Assembly (NCBI GenBank): GCA_028284625.1
Contig: JANQRH010000013.1
Location: 62,001-126,000 of the forward strand
Source: Afifellaceae bacterium
GTDB taxonomy: Bacteria > Pseudomonadota > Alphaproteobacteria > Rhizobiales > Afifellaceae
DNA length: 64,000 nt
Direction of reading: 5' to 3'
Shown here: piece by piece, positions 51,726 through 62,435 of the stretch
How the letters are laid out: each line of letters starts with the position of its first letter
Numbering within the stretch: the stretch's first letter is position 1
Notes under the pieces: generated by a model
What the model was told of the DNA's origin: nothing
What the model saw: the letters and a program-made list of their open reading frames with translations, nothing else
Database searches by the model: none
Position numbers and translations under genes: made by a program

Positions 51726-53600
51726 CTACTCCACGGGTCGAAAAGTCAACTCCGTCCCCGGCAATGAGCCATAGGTGAACGGCTGCTGTTGGTTGTTGGT
51801 CGCAGCCATGACGGTGTCGCGCACCTTGGCGAACATCAGCCGGATGTCGAGCCCCGGCTCGCCGAGATGCTGCACGAACGCCGAAACAAACGGGCTGTTA
51901 TCGCCTTCGCCGTCGAGCGCCACCTGTCCGTCACGCGCCGCATAGGCGACCAGCGTCCCACCCGTCGGCTCAATGCGCGCCAGGCCACGGCCGATTGAGC
52001 GCGTCGTGACGGTGCGCTGCATCTGCGCGGCGAAGGGATTGTCGCGGCAGGCGTCGAGGATGACGAGCCGCAGCGTGTCGGCGCCGCCCGCTGCCTCCAG
52101 CACATCGTCGAGTGACACGGTCTCCAGCCGCACATGCCGGTCCTGCTTAAGCTGCGCGTCGACCGGCACGAGATAGTTTTCGCCATCCATCTCCATGCCG
52201 TGGCCGGCGAAGTAGATGACCGCCCAATCGGCGCTTTGCGCACGACCGGTGAAGTCGATCAGCGCCCGCTCCATGGCCTGCTTCGACAGGTCATTGAGGA
52301 GCTCAACCTCGGCAAAGCCGAGCCGGCGGAACGCATCGGCCACGGTCTGTGCGTCGCGTTTCGGGTTCGGCAGCTTGGATACGGAATGATAGTTGGAGTT
52401 GCCGATCACCAGCGCGACGCGCCGATCCGGCAGGACGACGGGATCCGGCTGATCGGGCCCTTGCTCCAGCACCGCCAGCTGCTCGCGGGCCGTGCGGTGC
52501 GCCCACTCGCCGTTCTCGTATTTCTGCGGCACCGCAAGCGCGGCTCGAAACTCCGCGATGGCGCGTTCGGTGTCGCCCTTCTGCTGATAGGCAAGCGCGC
52601 GGCTCGTATAGGCGGCGGTGTATTCCGGGTCGGCGCGGATGGCCTGCCCGAAATCGGCGATCGCCTGATCGTAATCACCCTTGTCGACATAGACATTGCC
52701 GCGGTTGCGATAGGCGGTGGCGTGATCGGGATCGAGCTCCAGCGCCTTGTCGTAGTCGGCAATCGCCAGGTCGTATTCGCCCTTGTAGCGATAGGCGAGG
52801 CCGCGATTGTTGAAGGCTGTTGCGTAATCGGGATCGAGGCGGAGCGCCTCGTTGTAGTCGGCGATGGCGCGGTCGTATTCGCCCTTGCGCCGATAGGCGA
52901 GGCCGCGATTGCTGAAGGCTGACGCATAGTCCGGATCGAGTTCCAGCGCCTTGTCGTAATCCGCGATCGCTAGGTCGTATTCGCCTTTGTAGCGATAGGC
53001 TACACCACGATTGTTGTAGGCGGTGGCGTAATCCAGCTTGATCCGGATGGCCTCGCTGTAATCCGCGATCGCCTGGTCGTAATCGCCCTTCAGCCGGTAG
53101 GCGATGCCGCGATTGTTGAAGGCGGTACTGTAATCCGGTTTAAGGCGAATGGCCTCGCTGTAATCTGCGATCGCCTGGTCGTAGTCACCCTTGTAGCGAT
53201 AGGCACGGCCACGATTGTGGTAGGCGGTGCTGTAGTCGGGCTTGAGGCGGAGGGCCTCGCTATAGTCGGCGATCGCCTGATCGTAATTACGCTTGTAACG
53301 ATATGCGAGGCCGCGATTGTTGAAGGCCGTGTGATAGTCGGGTCGCAGCCGGATCGCCTCGTTGTATTCCGCGATTGCCCGGTCGTAATCGCCGCTGCGT
53401 CGGTAGCCGCGGCCACGATAATTGTGGGCCGTGGCGCGGTCGTAGGCGTTGAGCGCAGTGTCGCCGAGAACGCGCGTGCAACCGTCGATGGCCGTCTGCG
53501 CCTTGCTTGACTTGCAATCGCTCCAATCGGCGTCGCTTGCGGCGTGCGCATTGGTAGCAAGCAGCACGGCTGCAAAAAGAAGCGGAAGCTTGAGGCGCAT
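51726..53600 (-). CDS. Secreted TPR-repeat protein with C-terminal caspase-like (C14) domain
   Basis: 624 residues from the ATG at 53600 (GGGGGAACG ahead). A signal peptide (LKLPLLFAAVLLATNAHA) precedes nine TPR units of 34 residues, each like FNNRGLAYRYKGEYDQAIADYSEALRL, between about residues 50 and 365. A caspase-type peptidase domain follows (RVALVIGNSNYHSVSKLPNPKRDAQTVADAF) with the dyad His467 in YFAGHGMEM and Cys518 in ILDACRDNPF, so it looks catalytically competent. Bacterial C14 proteins with repeats are poorly understood; periplasmic protein processing or stress response are guesses. The TPR units are very alike at DNA level, which invites repeat-number change. Confidence 0.92.
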   Translation of the reverse strand: MRLKLPLLFAAVLLATNAHAASDADWSDCKSSKAQTAIDGCTRVLGDTALNAYDRATAHNYRGRGYRRSGDYDRAIAEYNEAIRLRPDYHTAFNNRGLAYRYKRNYDQAIADYSEALRLKPDYSTAYHNRGRAYRYKGDYDQAIADYSEAIRLKPDYSTAFNNRGIAYRLKGDYDQAIADYSEAIRIKLDYATAYNNRGVAYRYKGEYDLAIADYDKALELDPDYASAFSNRGLAYRRKGEYDRAIADYNEALRLDPDYATAFNNRGLAYRYKGEYDLAIADYDKALELDPDHATAYRNRGNVYVDKGDYDQAIADFGQAIRADPEYTAAYTSRALAYQQKGDTERAIAEFRAALAVPQKYENGEWAHRTAREQLAVLEQGPDQPDPVVLPDRRVALVIGNSNYHSVSKLPNPKRDAQTVADAFRRLGFAEVELLNDLSKQAMERALIDFTGRAQSADWAVIYFAGHGMEMDGENYLVPVDAQLKQDRHVRLETVSLDDVLEAAGGADTLRLVILDACRDNPFAAQMQRTVTTRSIGRGLARIEPTGGTLVAYAARDGQVALDGEGDNSPFVSAFVQHLGEPGLDIRLMFAKVRDTVMAATNNQQQPFTYGSLPGTELTFRPVE

Positions 53601-53738
53601 GGTCGTTCCCCCACGGCTGGCGCTAGCGCCGAGTCTGACGCAAATCGCCCGCGGAGCCAACCGCCACGCCGCAAGCGAGCGCACCCTCAGCCGTTCACAG
53701 TGCCGTTAACGAACGAGTATGGCAGAGCGCTTTCACAA

Positions 53739-54515
53739 TCACCGCAATTGGGCAAGGATCGCCGCGTGCAGCTCTGGTGTTGCAGCGGCGATGATTGTCC
53801 CGTCGGAGTGGAGCCCCAGCCGCTCGCCCTGCCAGTCAGTGACGATTCCGCCGGCCGCCTCGATCACCGGCGCGACCGGCAAGTAGTCATAAGGCTGCAG
53901 GCCCATCTCCACGACCGCATCGATCTTGCCGGCGGCAAGAAGCGCGTATGAATAGCAATCCGTGAAGAAGCGAAAGATGTGGCCCATGCCCATCAGTCGC
54001 GCCAGCCGCTGCGGCTCTTCGGTGACGAGTTGATTGGCTTCGTTGACGAAGATCCGGGCGTCATCCGCCTTTGTGATCTGCCGGCAGCCGATCGCCGCGC
54101 CGCTAAGGTTGGCACCGCCGCCGCGGCAGCCGGCGTAGCTTTCGCCAAGCGCCGGCATGCGGATCACGCCGGCGACCGGCTCGCCCGCCTCCAACACGCC
54201 GATGAGCATGCCGAAAAGCGGCACGCCGCAAATGAAGGACTTTGTGCCGTCGATCGGGTCGATGATCCACGTGAATTCTGAGTCCGTCTCTTGCCGCCCG
54301 TACTCCTCGCCGAAGATGCCGTGGTCGGGAAAGCGATCTGCAAGCTCCGCGCGGATGCGCTTCTCCGTCTCGCGGTCCGCGATCGTGACCGGGCTCTCGT
54401 CGGGTTTGTCCTCCACAGCGAGGTCTGAGCGAAAGTGCTTCAGCGCGGTCGGTTCCGCCGCAGCGCCGATATCCAGCGCGGCGTTCATGAGGTCGTTTGG
54501 GGTAATGTGCGGCAT
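53739..54515 (-). CDS. hisN: Inositol monophosphatase family protein, HisN-type histidinol-phosphatase
   Basis: 258 residues from the ATG at 54515; an earlier ATG at 54551 adds 12 residues. Metal-binding motifs are complete: GEEYG, WIIDPIDGTKSFICGVPLFG, and the C-terminal PYDYLPVAPVIEAAGGIVTDWQG. PIDGTKSFI is the form seen in HisN-type histidinol phosphatases of actinobacteria and rhizobia, while inositol-1-phosphatases usually read DGTxNF. So the likely reaction is dephosphorylation of histidinol phosphate in histidine synthesis, with inositol or nucleotide monophosphatase as the alternative. It has no his neighbours here. It lies about 50 bases downstream of the phosphotransferase gene on the same strand. 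Confidence 0.83.
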   Translation of the reverse strand: MPHITPNDLMNAALDIGAAAEPTALKHFRSDLAVEDKPDESPVTIADRETEKRIRAELADRFPDHGIFGEEYGRQETDSEFTWIIDPIDGTKSFICGVPLFGMLIGVLEAGEPVAGVIRMPALGESYAGCRGGGANLSGAAIGCRQITKADDARIFVNEANQLVTEEPQRLARLMGMGHIFRFFTDCYSYALLAAGKIDAVVEMGLQPYDYLPVAPVIEAAGGIVTDWQGERLGLHSDGTIIAAATPELHAAILAQLR

Positions 54516-54568
54516 TGGGAGGCTCGGTCTGGTTCGCGTCCTCGCTACCATGCCGCGCCGCCCTTGTC

Positions 54569-55489
54569 TCAGGTGTCGCGCAGCGTCTCCAGCGCAGTGC
54601 TGAAGGCCGGGCTCGCCATCCGCGCGCTGGCGCGCGATAGAGTCCGCTCCGCGTAGTCGAGGAGACCCGGCACGCTATTGTCCTGTGCTTCCCGCACCAG
54701 CGACCACAATCCCGCCAGTACTTCGCAGACTGCCTTGGTGAGCATCATCCGCGCCGCCTCGGCCGCATTCGGCGCCCGCTCAAAGTAAGCGGCGAGCAGC
54801 TCGTGGTCGGCCGCCTCGTCGAGGCTGGATTCGATGGAGAAATAGGCGAGATCCCACAAGGGGTCGTTCATCGCAGAATATTCCCAGTCGATCAGCCAGA
54901 CGCGTGCGCCGGTATCGATCAAATTGGGGCCGGTGGGATCGCAATGACACGGGCGGAGCGGGGCGGGACGCGCGTCGAGTGCGGTCCTGATCCTCTGCAT
55001 TTGTGACAAGGCGCGACGATGCCCATCCGATAGCGGTGCGCCGTTTTGCTCAAGCTCTGCTGCATAGGCCTCCATCGTCTCAAAGGCCCGAAATCGCCCG
55101 GCGAAAGCTGCTCCGCTCGCGTGCAGTCGGGCAAGAGTCGCCGCCACCCGCCGCAGCGCGCTCGCGTCGCCTTGAAGATGCGCCGGCGTGACAAGCATGC
55201 CCTCCACGAAGCGCGTGAGCATGGTGCCGTCGGTGGCGAAATGGACGATCTCAGGCGTCAGGCCGGAAGCGGCGGCGGCGCGCGCATTCGCCTCCTCCAC
55301 GCCCCGGTCGACGAGAGCGTCTGAGCCGTCGCCGGGAACGCGCAGGCAGAGCACCTCGCCGTCCAGCTCCACCTTGAAGACCCGATTGGACAGTCCGCCG
55401 AGCTGCGTGAGAAGCGCGCGCTCCACGCGCCCGGCATCGAAGCCGGGAAGCGCGGTAAGCCGCGATCGTGCGTCTTGGGCGTCACTCAC
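54569..55489 (-). CDS. APH/choline-kinase-like phosphotransferase
   Basis: 306 residues of the aminoglycoside-phosphotransferase fold. The nucleotide loop is GGLSNRVFKVELDGEVLCLRVPGDGSD, the catalytic loop CHCDPTGPNLIDTG with Asp and Asn in the place of the usual HNDLxxxN, and the metal motif VWLIDWEYSAMNDPLWDLAYF. The motif IDWEYS-N-P-WDLA is typical of choline/ethanolamine kinase (LicA-type) proteins and of thiamine kinase. It would phosphorylate a small alcohol in the cytoplasm. Start is GTG with no clear ribosome site. It is divergent from putA and followed by the HisN-type gene. Confidence 0.85.
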   Translation of the reverse strand: MSDAQDARSRLTALPGFDAGRVERALLTQLGGLSNRVFKVELDGEVLCLRVPGDGSDALVDRGVEEANARAAAASGLTPEIVHFATDGTMLTRFVEGMLVTPAHLQGDASALRRVAATLARLHASGAAFAGRFRAFETMEAYAAELEQNGAPLSDGHRRALSQMQRIRTALDARPAPLRPCHCDPTGPNLIDTGARVWLIDWEYSAMNDPLWDLAYFSIESSLDEAADHELLAAYFERAPNAAEAARMMLTKAVCEVLAGLWSLVREAQDNSVPGLLDYAERTLSRASARMASPAFSTALETLRDT

Positions 55490-55683
55490 CGCGCGGTTCT
55501 TAAGCGTGCTTCAAGCATGGGCCGAACGCCCTGATCCCGGACAACATGATCATGACCTAGCACTTTCCCAGGGCGAGGTGAGGTGCCGTTCGATCCGCGT
55601 GACAAGATTGTGCCGCGCTCTGCGGCGTTGCGTATCCGGTGCTCTCGCGCCGCACCGCGCTTCAGGCTAATCTCGCCCGCGCC

Positions 55684-58600
55684 ATGACGACCGCCGCGGA
55701 CCCCCATGCCTCCGCCGAGACGCACGAGAACGGCGTTGCCCTTCGTCCGTTCGCCGCCGATTACGCCCCGCCCGACGAAACGCTGATCCCGGAGCTGATC
55801 GTCGAGACGGCGCACGATCAGGCGGTCGAGGCCCGTATCGCGGCGCGCGCCCGCCGCTACATCCAGGCCATCCGCGATGCGCGCGGCGGCATCGGCGGGC
55901 TTGAAGATTTCATGCACGAATACACGCTCTCCACACGCGAGGGCCTGGCGCTGATGTCGCTTGCCGAGGCACTTCTCAGGGTGCCCGACGCCGCCACGCA
56001 AGACCGGCTGATTGAGGACAAGCTCGGCGCCGGCGATTGGGAACACGCCGATGCGCGCGACAGTGAAAGCTGGCTGGTCTCCGCCACGACCTGGGCGCTC
56101 GGCCTGACGGTGCGGCTCGTCCATCCGAGCGAGACCCCGGAAGGCATCATTGCCCGCATCGCGCAGCGGTTGGGCACGCCGACCGTGCGCACAGCCGCGC
56201 GCCAGGCGATGCGCCTGCTCGGGCATCAATTCGTGCTCGGCGAGACGATTGAGGACGCGTTGAAACGTGCCGCTGACGCGCGCGCCAAGACCTATCGCCA
56301 TTCCTTCGACATGCTGGGGGAGGGCGCCCGCACTGCGCCTGACGCGGAGCGTTATTTCAACGCCTATGCCGATGCGATCGAAGTGATCGGGCAAAGCGCA
56401 TCGGGCGCCCTTCCGGCGCGCTCCGGCATTTCCGTGAAGCTTTCTGCGCTGCATCCGCGCTATCAGGCGCGGCAACGCGACCGTGTGCTCAAGGAGCTGA
56501 CGCCGCGGCTCATCGCGCTCTGCCAGGCCGCCAAGGCGCACGACCTCAATCTGACGGTGGACGCGGAGGAGGCCGACCGCCTCGAGCTGTCGCTCGATGT
56601 TTTCGCCAAGCTGGTGACCGAGCCGAGTCTTGCAGGTTGGGACGGCCTGGGCCTGGCCGTGCAATCTTATCTGAAGCGCGCGCCGCGGGTAATCGATTGG
56701 CTCGCCGAGGCGTCGGCGGCCGCCAATCGCCGGCTGATGGTGCGTCTGGTCAAGGGCGCCTATTGGGACACGGAGATCAAGCACGCGCAGGAGAGCGGCG
56801 TCGACGACTTCCCGGTGTTCACGCGCAAGCCGGCCACGGACGTCTGCTATCTGGCCTGCGCCAAGCGCCTCATTGCGGCGCGCCCGCTTCTCTATCCGCA
56901 ATTTGCCACGCACAACGCGCTGACCGTCTCTGCCATCATCGAGATGGCCGGCGACACGGATTTTGAGTTTCAACGCCTGCACGGCATGAGCGAGGCGCTT
57001 TATGCCGAAGTGCATGAGCGCGAGAATTTCGACTGCCGCATCTACGCGCCGGTCGGCAGCCACAAGGAGCTTCTCGCCTATCTTGTGCGCCGCTTGCTGG
57101 AGAACGGCGCCAATTCCTCCTTCGTCAACGCTGTCAACGATCCCGACGAGCCGATCGAGCACCTTCTGGAGCCGCCCGAAGCGAGCTTTGCTGGCGGTGC
57201 CGCGGCGCGCCATCCCAAGATCGCGATGCCGTCGCAGCTATTCGGTGCGCGCGGCAACTCGCGTGGCATCGAGTTCGGCAGCCGTGCGGAATTGGAAGCG
57301 CTGGCGAGCGGCATGGCGGACGTCGCATTGCCGATCGCCGACGCCGCGCCGCTGATCGATGGTCGGCCGCATGACGGATGGCGGCACGCAAAGCACGCCC
57401 CAGCCGATCCGGATGTGGTGGTGGGCACTGTGGCGGAAGCCGACGCAGCGGCGGTCCGGCATGCGGTAGGCGCCGCCTGCGATGGGTTCTGGTCCTGGAG
57501 TGAGACGCCGGCAGAAGACCGCGCCGCGGCACTTGAGCAGGCCGCCGATCTATTGGAGACGCGCCGCGACCGCTTCATGGCGCTGCTGGCCCATGAGGCC
57601 GGCAAGACGGTGGATGACGGGATTGCCGAGATCCGCGAAGCGGTCGATTTCCTCCGCTACTACGCCTCGGAATCGCGCCGTCTTTTCGGAACCGAAACAA
57701 TCCTGCCCGGGCCCACCGGTGAAGAGAACCGCTATCGCATGCGCGGCCGCGGCGCCTTCGTTTGCATCTCGCCGTGGAACTTCCCACTGGCCATCTTCAC
57801 CGGCCAGGTGGCTGCGGCTCTGGCCGCCGGCAACAGCGTGATCGCCAAGCCGGCCGAGCAGACGCCGCTCATCGCCCATGAGATGGTGCGGCTCCTGCAC
57901 GAGGCGGGGGTGCCCACGACCGCGCTCCACTTGATCACCGGCGACGGCGAGGTCGGTGCGGCTCTTGTGGCCGACCCCAGCATCGCCGGCGTTGCCTTCA
58001 CCGGCTCCACCGAGGTGGGCCGTCTCATCAACCGCGCGCTTGCCGCCAAGGATGGGCCGATCGTGCCGCTGATTGCTGAGACCGGCGGCATCAACGCCAT
58101 GATCGCCGATGCCACGGCTCTGCCTGAGCAGGTCACCGACGACGTGATCACATCCGCCTTCCGCTCCGCCGGTCAGCGCTGCTCGGCCGCGCGCATCCTG
58201 TTCGTGCAGGACGACGTTGCCGACACGATGACGGCCATGATCGCCGGTGCCGCCGCCGAGCTTCGCCTCGGCGACCCGGCCGATCACGCCACCGATGTCG
58301 GCCCGGTCATCGACGCGGCCGCCAAAGCGGACCTTGAGGCGCACATCGAGACGATACGGCGCGACCAGACCATCCGCTTCGCCGGCGATGCGCCGAAGCA
58401 GGGCTCCTTCGTTGCGCCGCATATCGTGGAGTTGGAGAGCGCCGACGCACTCGACCGCGAAGTGTTCGGCCCGATTCTGCACGTCGTTCGCTGGCCGGCC
58501 GGCCACATCGACGATGTGATCGACTGGATCAGGAGCAGCGGCTTCGGCCTGACTTTCGGCATCCACACCCGTGTCGGCGGCCGGGCGGAGCGTGTGGCGC

Positions 58601-58821
58601 GCGCCTTGCAGGTCGGCAATGTCTATGTGAACCGCAACACGATCGGCGCCATCGTCGGCTCGCAGCCCTTCGGCGGCATGGGGCTTTCCGGCACCGGGCC
58701 GAAGGCGGGGGGACCCAACTATCTTCAGCGCTTTGCGCTTGAGCAGGTCGTCTCCACCGATACGACCGCAGCCGGCGGCAATGCCAGCCTAGTCACGATG
58801 GAGGATGCCGGCGGCGATTAG
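55684..58821 (+). CDS. putA: Bifunctional proline dehydrogenase / L-glutamate gamma-semialdehyde dehydrogenase
   Basis: 1045 residues from the ATG at 55684; a GTG at 55639 adds 15 residues and neither has a clear ribosome site. The FAD-barrel proline dehydrogenase spans about 90-480 (SGISVKLSALHPRYQ, RLMVRLVKGAYWDTEIKHAQ, YAPVGSHKELLAYLVRRLLENGANSSFV). The ALDH half follows with SPWNFPLAIFTGQVAAALAAGNSVIAKPAEQTPL, AETGGINAMI and the nucleophile Cys in SAGQRCSAARIL. There is no N-terminal ribbon-helix-helix domain, so this short PutA is not its own repressor. It turns proline into glutamate at the membrane, passing electrons to quinone. The product feeds the NAD-GDH encoded at 40 kb. Confidence 0.96.
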   Translation: MTTAADPHASAETHENGVALRPFAADYAPPDETLIPELIVETAHDQAVEARIAARARRYIQAIRDARGGIGGLEDFMHEYTLSTREGLALMSLAEALLRVPDAATQDRLIEDKLGAGDWEHADARDSESWLVSATTWALGLTVRLVHPSETPEGIIARIAQRLGTPTVRTAARQAMRLLGHQFVLGETIEDALKRAADARAKTYRHSFDMLGEGARTAPDAERYFNAYADAIEVIGQSASGALPARSGISVKLSALHPRYQARQRDRVLKELTPRLIALCQAAKAHDLNLTVDAEEADRLELSLDVFAKLVTEPSLAGWDGLGLAVQSYLKRAPRVIDWLAEASAAANRRLMVRLVKGAYWDTEIKHAQESGVDDFPVFTRKPATDVCYLACAKRLIAARPLLYPQFATHNALTVSAIIEMAGDTDFEFQRLHGMSEALYAEVHERENFDCRIYAPVGSHKELLAYLVRRLLENGANSSFVNAVNDPDEPIEHLLEPPEASFAGGAAARHPKIAMPSQLFGARGNSRGIEFGSRAELEALASGMADVALPIADAAPLIDGRPHDGWRHAKHAPADPDVVVGTVAEADAAAVRHAVGAACDGFWSWSETPAEDRAAALEQAADLLETRRDRFMALLAHEAGKTVDDGIAEIREAVDFLRYYASESRRLFGTETILPGPTGEENRYRMRGRGAFVCISPWNFPLAIFTGQVAAALAAGNSVIAKPAEQTPLIAHEMVRLLHEAGVPTTALHLITGDGEVGAALVADPSIAGVAFTGSTEVGRLINRALAAKDGPIVPLIAETGGINAMIADATALPEQVTDDVITSAFRSAGQRCSAARILFVQDDVADTMTAMIAGAAAELRLGDPADHATDVGPVIDAAAKADLEAHIETIRRDQTIRFAGDAPKQGSFVAPHIVELESADALDREVFGPILHVVRWPAGHIDDVIDWIRSSGFGLTFGIHTRVGGRAERVARALQVGNVYVNRNTIGAIVGSQPFGGMGLSGTGPKAGGPNYLQRFALEQVVSTDTTAAGGNASLVTMEDAGGD

Positions 58822-58845
58822 CGTTGGCGCAAAAGGGATACCGGC

Positions 58846-59304
58846 TCAGACCAGGCTGAAGAAGACAGCGGAGCCGCCGATGATCGCCGCGATGATCTGC
58901 GCCACCGCCGCGACACCCTGCCAGATGAGCAACCGCCGCGTGCCGGCAAAGCGCCGGGCGATCGGCTGGCCAGCGCCCCCGGAAGGGGTGAGGCGGAGCG
59001 CCAGCAGCGCCGAATCGAAGGCCGCCACGTCAAGGTGGCCGGCCGTTGCGTCGTCGGCCAGACGCCTCAGAAGCGTGGCGTTGAGATTGACGCGCGACGC
59101 CAGATAGATCTCCACCATCCCGATCAGCGCGACCACGATCGCTGTCGGCACCGTCGCCTGCGACGCCGGGAACACCGGGAGAAGCAGGACCGCGACGGCA
59201 ATGGCCGTCACCGCCAGCGACAGACGGTTGACGATCTGCCCCTGATCGAGGAGGTCGGCAGCCGCCGCCAGCATGTAGGCGGCTCTTTGGTGTGCGTTCG
59301 TCAT
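58846..59304 (-). CDS. Small membrane protein of unknown function
   Basis: 152 residues from the ATG at 59304 (GGCAGGACA ahead; the track start adds 14 Arg-rich residues). Hydrophobic segments are seen at LSLAVTAIAVAVLLLPVFPA, TVPTAIVVALIGMVEIYLAS and, after a soluble stretch with a helical look (ATLLRRLADDATAGHLDVAAFDSALLAL), at LLIWQGVAAVAQIIAAIIGG. So three membrane passes with a cytoplasmic or periplasmic loop are expected. I do not recognise a family. It converges on putA with 24 bases between the stops and is divergent from the FAH gene. Confidence 0.7.
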   Translation of the reverse strand: MTNAHQRAAYMLAAAADLLDQGQIVNRLSLAVTAIAVAVLLLPVFPASQATVPTAIVVALIGMVEIYLASRVNLNATLLRRLADDATAGHLDVAAFDSALLALRLTPSGGAGQPIARRFAGTRRLLIWQGVAAVAQIIAAIIGGSAVFFSLV

Positions 59305-59445
59305 TGTCCTGCCGGGAGCAATCCTTGCCTTGCGCCGCTCCGTCAAGCCCGGCCGCGACAGGTTGCGGCGACCTGGGCGTGCTTACCGGCGGCGACGAGG
59401 TCTGATAGGGGACGGGGGAGGAACAGCAAGAACGGACGGGGTGAA

Positions 59446-60617
59446 ATGAAGTTTAGCGAGGGGGCGTTCGACCCGCTGCCGAATGACGCGGCCGACGCGA
59501 TCCTGGTCGGTCGTGTCTGGGACCAGCATGTCGACGGCCCCTGCGTGGTCTCCGTACGCGGCGATCGGGTCGTCGACATAACGTCGGCCGCGCCGACCAT
59601 GCGCGACCTTTGCGAGGCGGACGATCCCGCAGCTTCTGCCCGCACTGCCGATGGCCGCGACATCGGGCCGCTCGCCGACATCCTCGCCAATACGCCGCGC
59701 GAGAGCCGTGACCCCACCAAGCCGTGGCTCTTGGCGCCGATCGACCTCCAGGCAATCAAAGCCGCCGGCGTCACTTTCGTTGTCTCCATGCTTGAGCGCG
59801 TCATCGAGGAGCAGGCGCGCGGCGACCCCAGCCGGGCCGAGGCGATCCGCACCGAAATCAGCGCCACGATCGGCGACGACTTCCGCGGCCTGCAGCCGGG
59901 CTCGGAGCAGGCGATGGCGCTGAAAGCGCTGCTCATCGAAAAGGGCATGTGGTCGCAATATCTGGAGGTCGGCATCGGCCCCGACGCGGAAATCTTCACC
60001 AAGGCGCAGCCCATGTCGGCGGTGGGCCATCTCGCTGAGGCCGGCGTGCATCCCAAATCGAGCTGGAGCAATCCGGAGCCGGAGGTGGCGGTCGTGGTAT
60101 CGAGCGCCGGTGCGATCGTCGGCGCAACGCTCGGCAATGACGTGAACCTGCGCGATTTTGAAGGCCGCTCTGCGCTGCTTCTTTCCAAGGCCAAGGACAA
60201 CAATGCCAGCGCCGCCATCGGGCCTTTCATCCGTTTGTTCGATGGAGGCTTCACGCTTGACGATGTGCGGCAAGGCCAGCTCAGCCTGATTGTGGAGGGC
60301 GGTGACGGCTTCCGCCTTGAAGGCGCCAGCGACATCGGACAGATCAGCCGCGACCCGGAAGACCTGGTTGGCCAGACGATCGGGCCGAACCATCAATATC
60401 CCGACGGGTTCGTGCTTTATCTCGGCACAATGTTTGCGCCGACGGACGACCGCGATCGCCCCGGCGAAGGTTTTACGCACAAGGTCGGCGACGTGGTGAC
60501 GATCGAGTCGCCCAGGCTCGGCCGGCTCGTAAATGTGATGGTGGAATCGCCCGACGCCGAACCCTGGACGTTCGGCACGGCCGCGCTCATGCGCAACTTG
60601 GCGAAGCGTGGGTTGCT

Positions 60618-60621
<4 letters not shown>
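59446..60621 (+). CDS. Fumarylacetoacetate hydrolase family protein
   Basis: 391 residues from the ATG at 59446; upstream codons of the track ORF are not family-like. Metal-binding acidic residues of the FAH fold appear in WSNPEPEVAVVVSSAGAIVGATLGNDVNLRDFEGRSALLLSKAKDNNASAAIGPFIRL, and the end GEGFTHKVGDVVTIESPRLGRLVNVM matches the FAH C terminus. This longer subgroup acts on 2-keto acids from sugar or aromatic breakdown (hydratase, hydrolase or decarboxylase type). Its stop overlaps the TTG start of psuG by four bases, so it is translated with the pseudouridine genes. It is distinct from the AraD1-type protein at 35.5 kb. Reaction unknown. Confidence 0.88.
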
Positions 60622-61532
<911 letters not shown>

Positions 61533-61547
61533 AGCGACCGGCTAGGC

Positions 61548-62435
61548 ATGCCCAAAGTCCTGGTGATCGGCGACGTGACGACCGACATCGTCGTCAAGCC
61601 GACCGGCCCGATCGCCGTTGGCGCCGACACAAACGCCATGATCCGTGCGCTGCCCGGCGGCTCCGGAGCCAACCAGGCGGCGTGGCTGGCCGACGCCGGA
61701 ATTGATGTGCGCTTGGCCGGCCGCGTGGGCGCAGCGGATCGCGCAGAGCAGATGGCGGACTTTGCCGAGCATGGCATCGACGCGCGCCTCGGCGTCGACG
61801 ACACGCGCCCGACCGGCCAGCTAGTGACGCTCGTCGCCGCCGACGGTGAGCGAAGCTTTCTGACCGACCGCGGCGCCAACGAGAATCTCTGCGAGGCCGA
61901 TCTTTCGGACGCGCTGCTGGATGGCATCGATCTCCTCAGCGTGTCCGGATACGCGCTCTTCAAGGACGGTCCGCGGGCAGCCGTGCTGTCGCTGTTGGAG
62001 AGCGCCAAGGATCGAGAAGTCCCCATCGCGGTCGATCCGGGCTCCTACTCGTTTTTGCGCGACGTGGGTGCGAGCGCCTTTATCGAGTGGACCGCCGGCG
62101 CGAAGTTCTGTTTTCCGAACGAGGAAGAGGCCGCCGTCCTCACCGGCATGGAGGCGCTGGAAGCGCAGCTCGATCTGTTGGCGCGGCATTACCGGATCGT
62201 CGTTATCAAGCGCGGCGCCGCCGGAGCAGTTGCGCTTGACGCGGAGAGCGGTGATCGCGCAGAAGCCGTAGCGCTTGCCGCTGACGTGGTCGATACGACC
62301 GGCGCCGGCGACGCCTTCGTCGCAGGCTTTCTCGCCGCTCACCTGGCGGGGGAGGGGTTGGAGGCGGCTGTAGACGCGGGCGTCGCCTATGGCGCGCGCG
62401 CCGTCACACAGCTGGGCGGACGGCCCGGCCGTTAG
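61548..62435 (+). CDS. psuK: PfkB family kinase, probable pseudouridine kinase
   Basis: 295 residues. PfkB motifs are VIGDVTTDIVVKPTGPIAVGADTNAMIRALPGGSGANQAAWLADAG and the catalytic DTTGAGDAFVAGFLAAHLAG. FPNEEEAAVLTG is the usual mid-protein motif. Because it follows psuG by 15 bases, pseudouridine kinase (makes pseudouridine 5'-phosphate, the PsuG substrate) is the likely role. The sequence alone would allow other sugar or nucleoside kinases. The last 32 bases overlap the 3' end of a convergent Gfo/Idh/MocA gene. Confidence 0.88.
   Translation: MPKVLVIGDVTTDIVVKPTGPIAVGADTNAMIRALPGGSGANQAAWLADAGIDVRLAGRVGAADRAEQMADFAEHGIDARLGVDDTRPTGQLVTLVAADGERSFLTDRGANENLCEADLSDALLDGIDLLSVSGYALFKDGPRAAVLSLLESAKDREVPIAVDPGSYSFLRDVGASAFIEWTAGAKFCFPNEEEAAVLTGMEALEAQLDLLARHYRIVVIKRGAAGAVALDAESGDRAEAVALAADVVDTTGAGDAFVAGFLAAHLAGEGLEAAVDAGVAYGARAVTQLGGRPGR

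Noticed and set aside
51726-53600. Regular 102-base periodicity as a CRISPR or satellite array
   Set aside because: The period equals 34 codons in a continuous frame encoding TPR units; it is a coding repeat.
55486-57213. 575-codon minus-strand ORF opposite putA
   Set aside because: The proline dehydrogenase domain is clear on the plus strand; this ORF has no family features.
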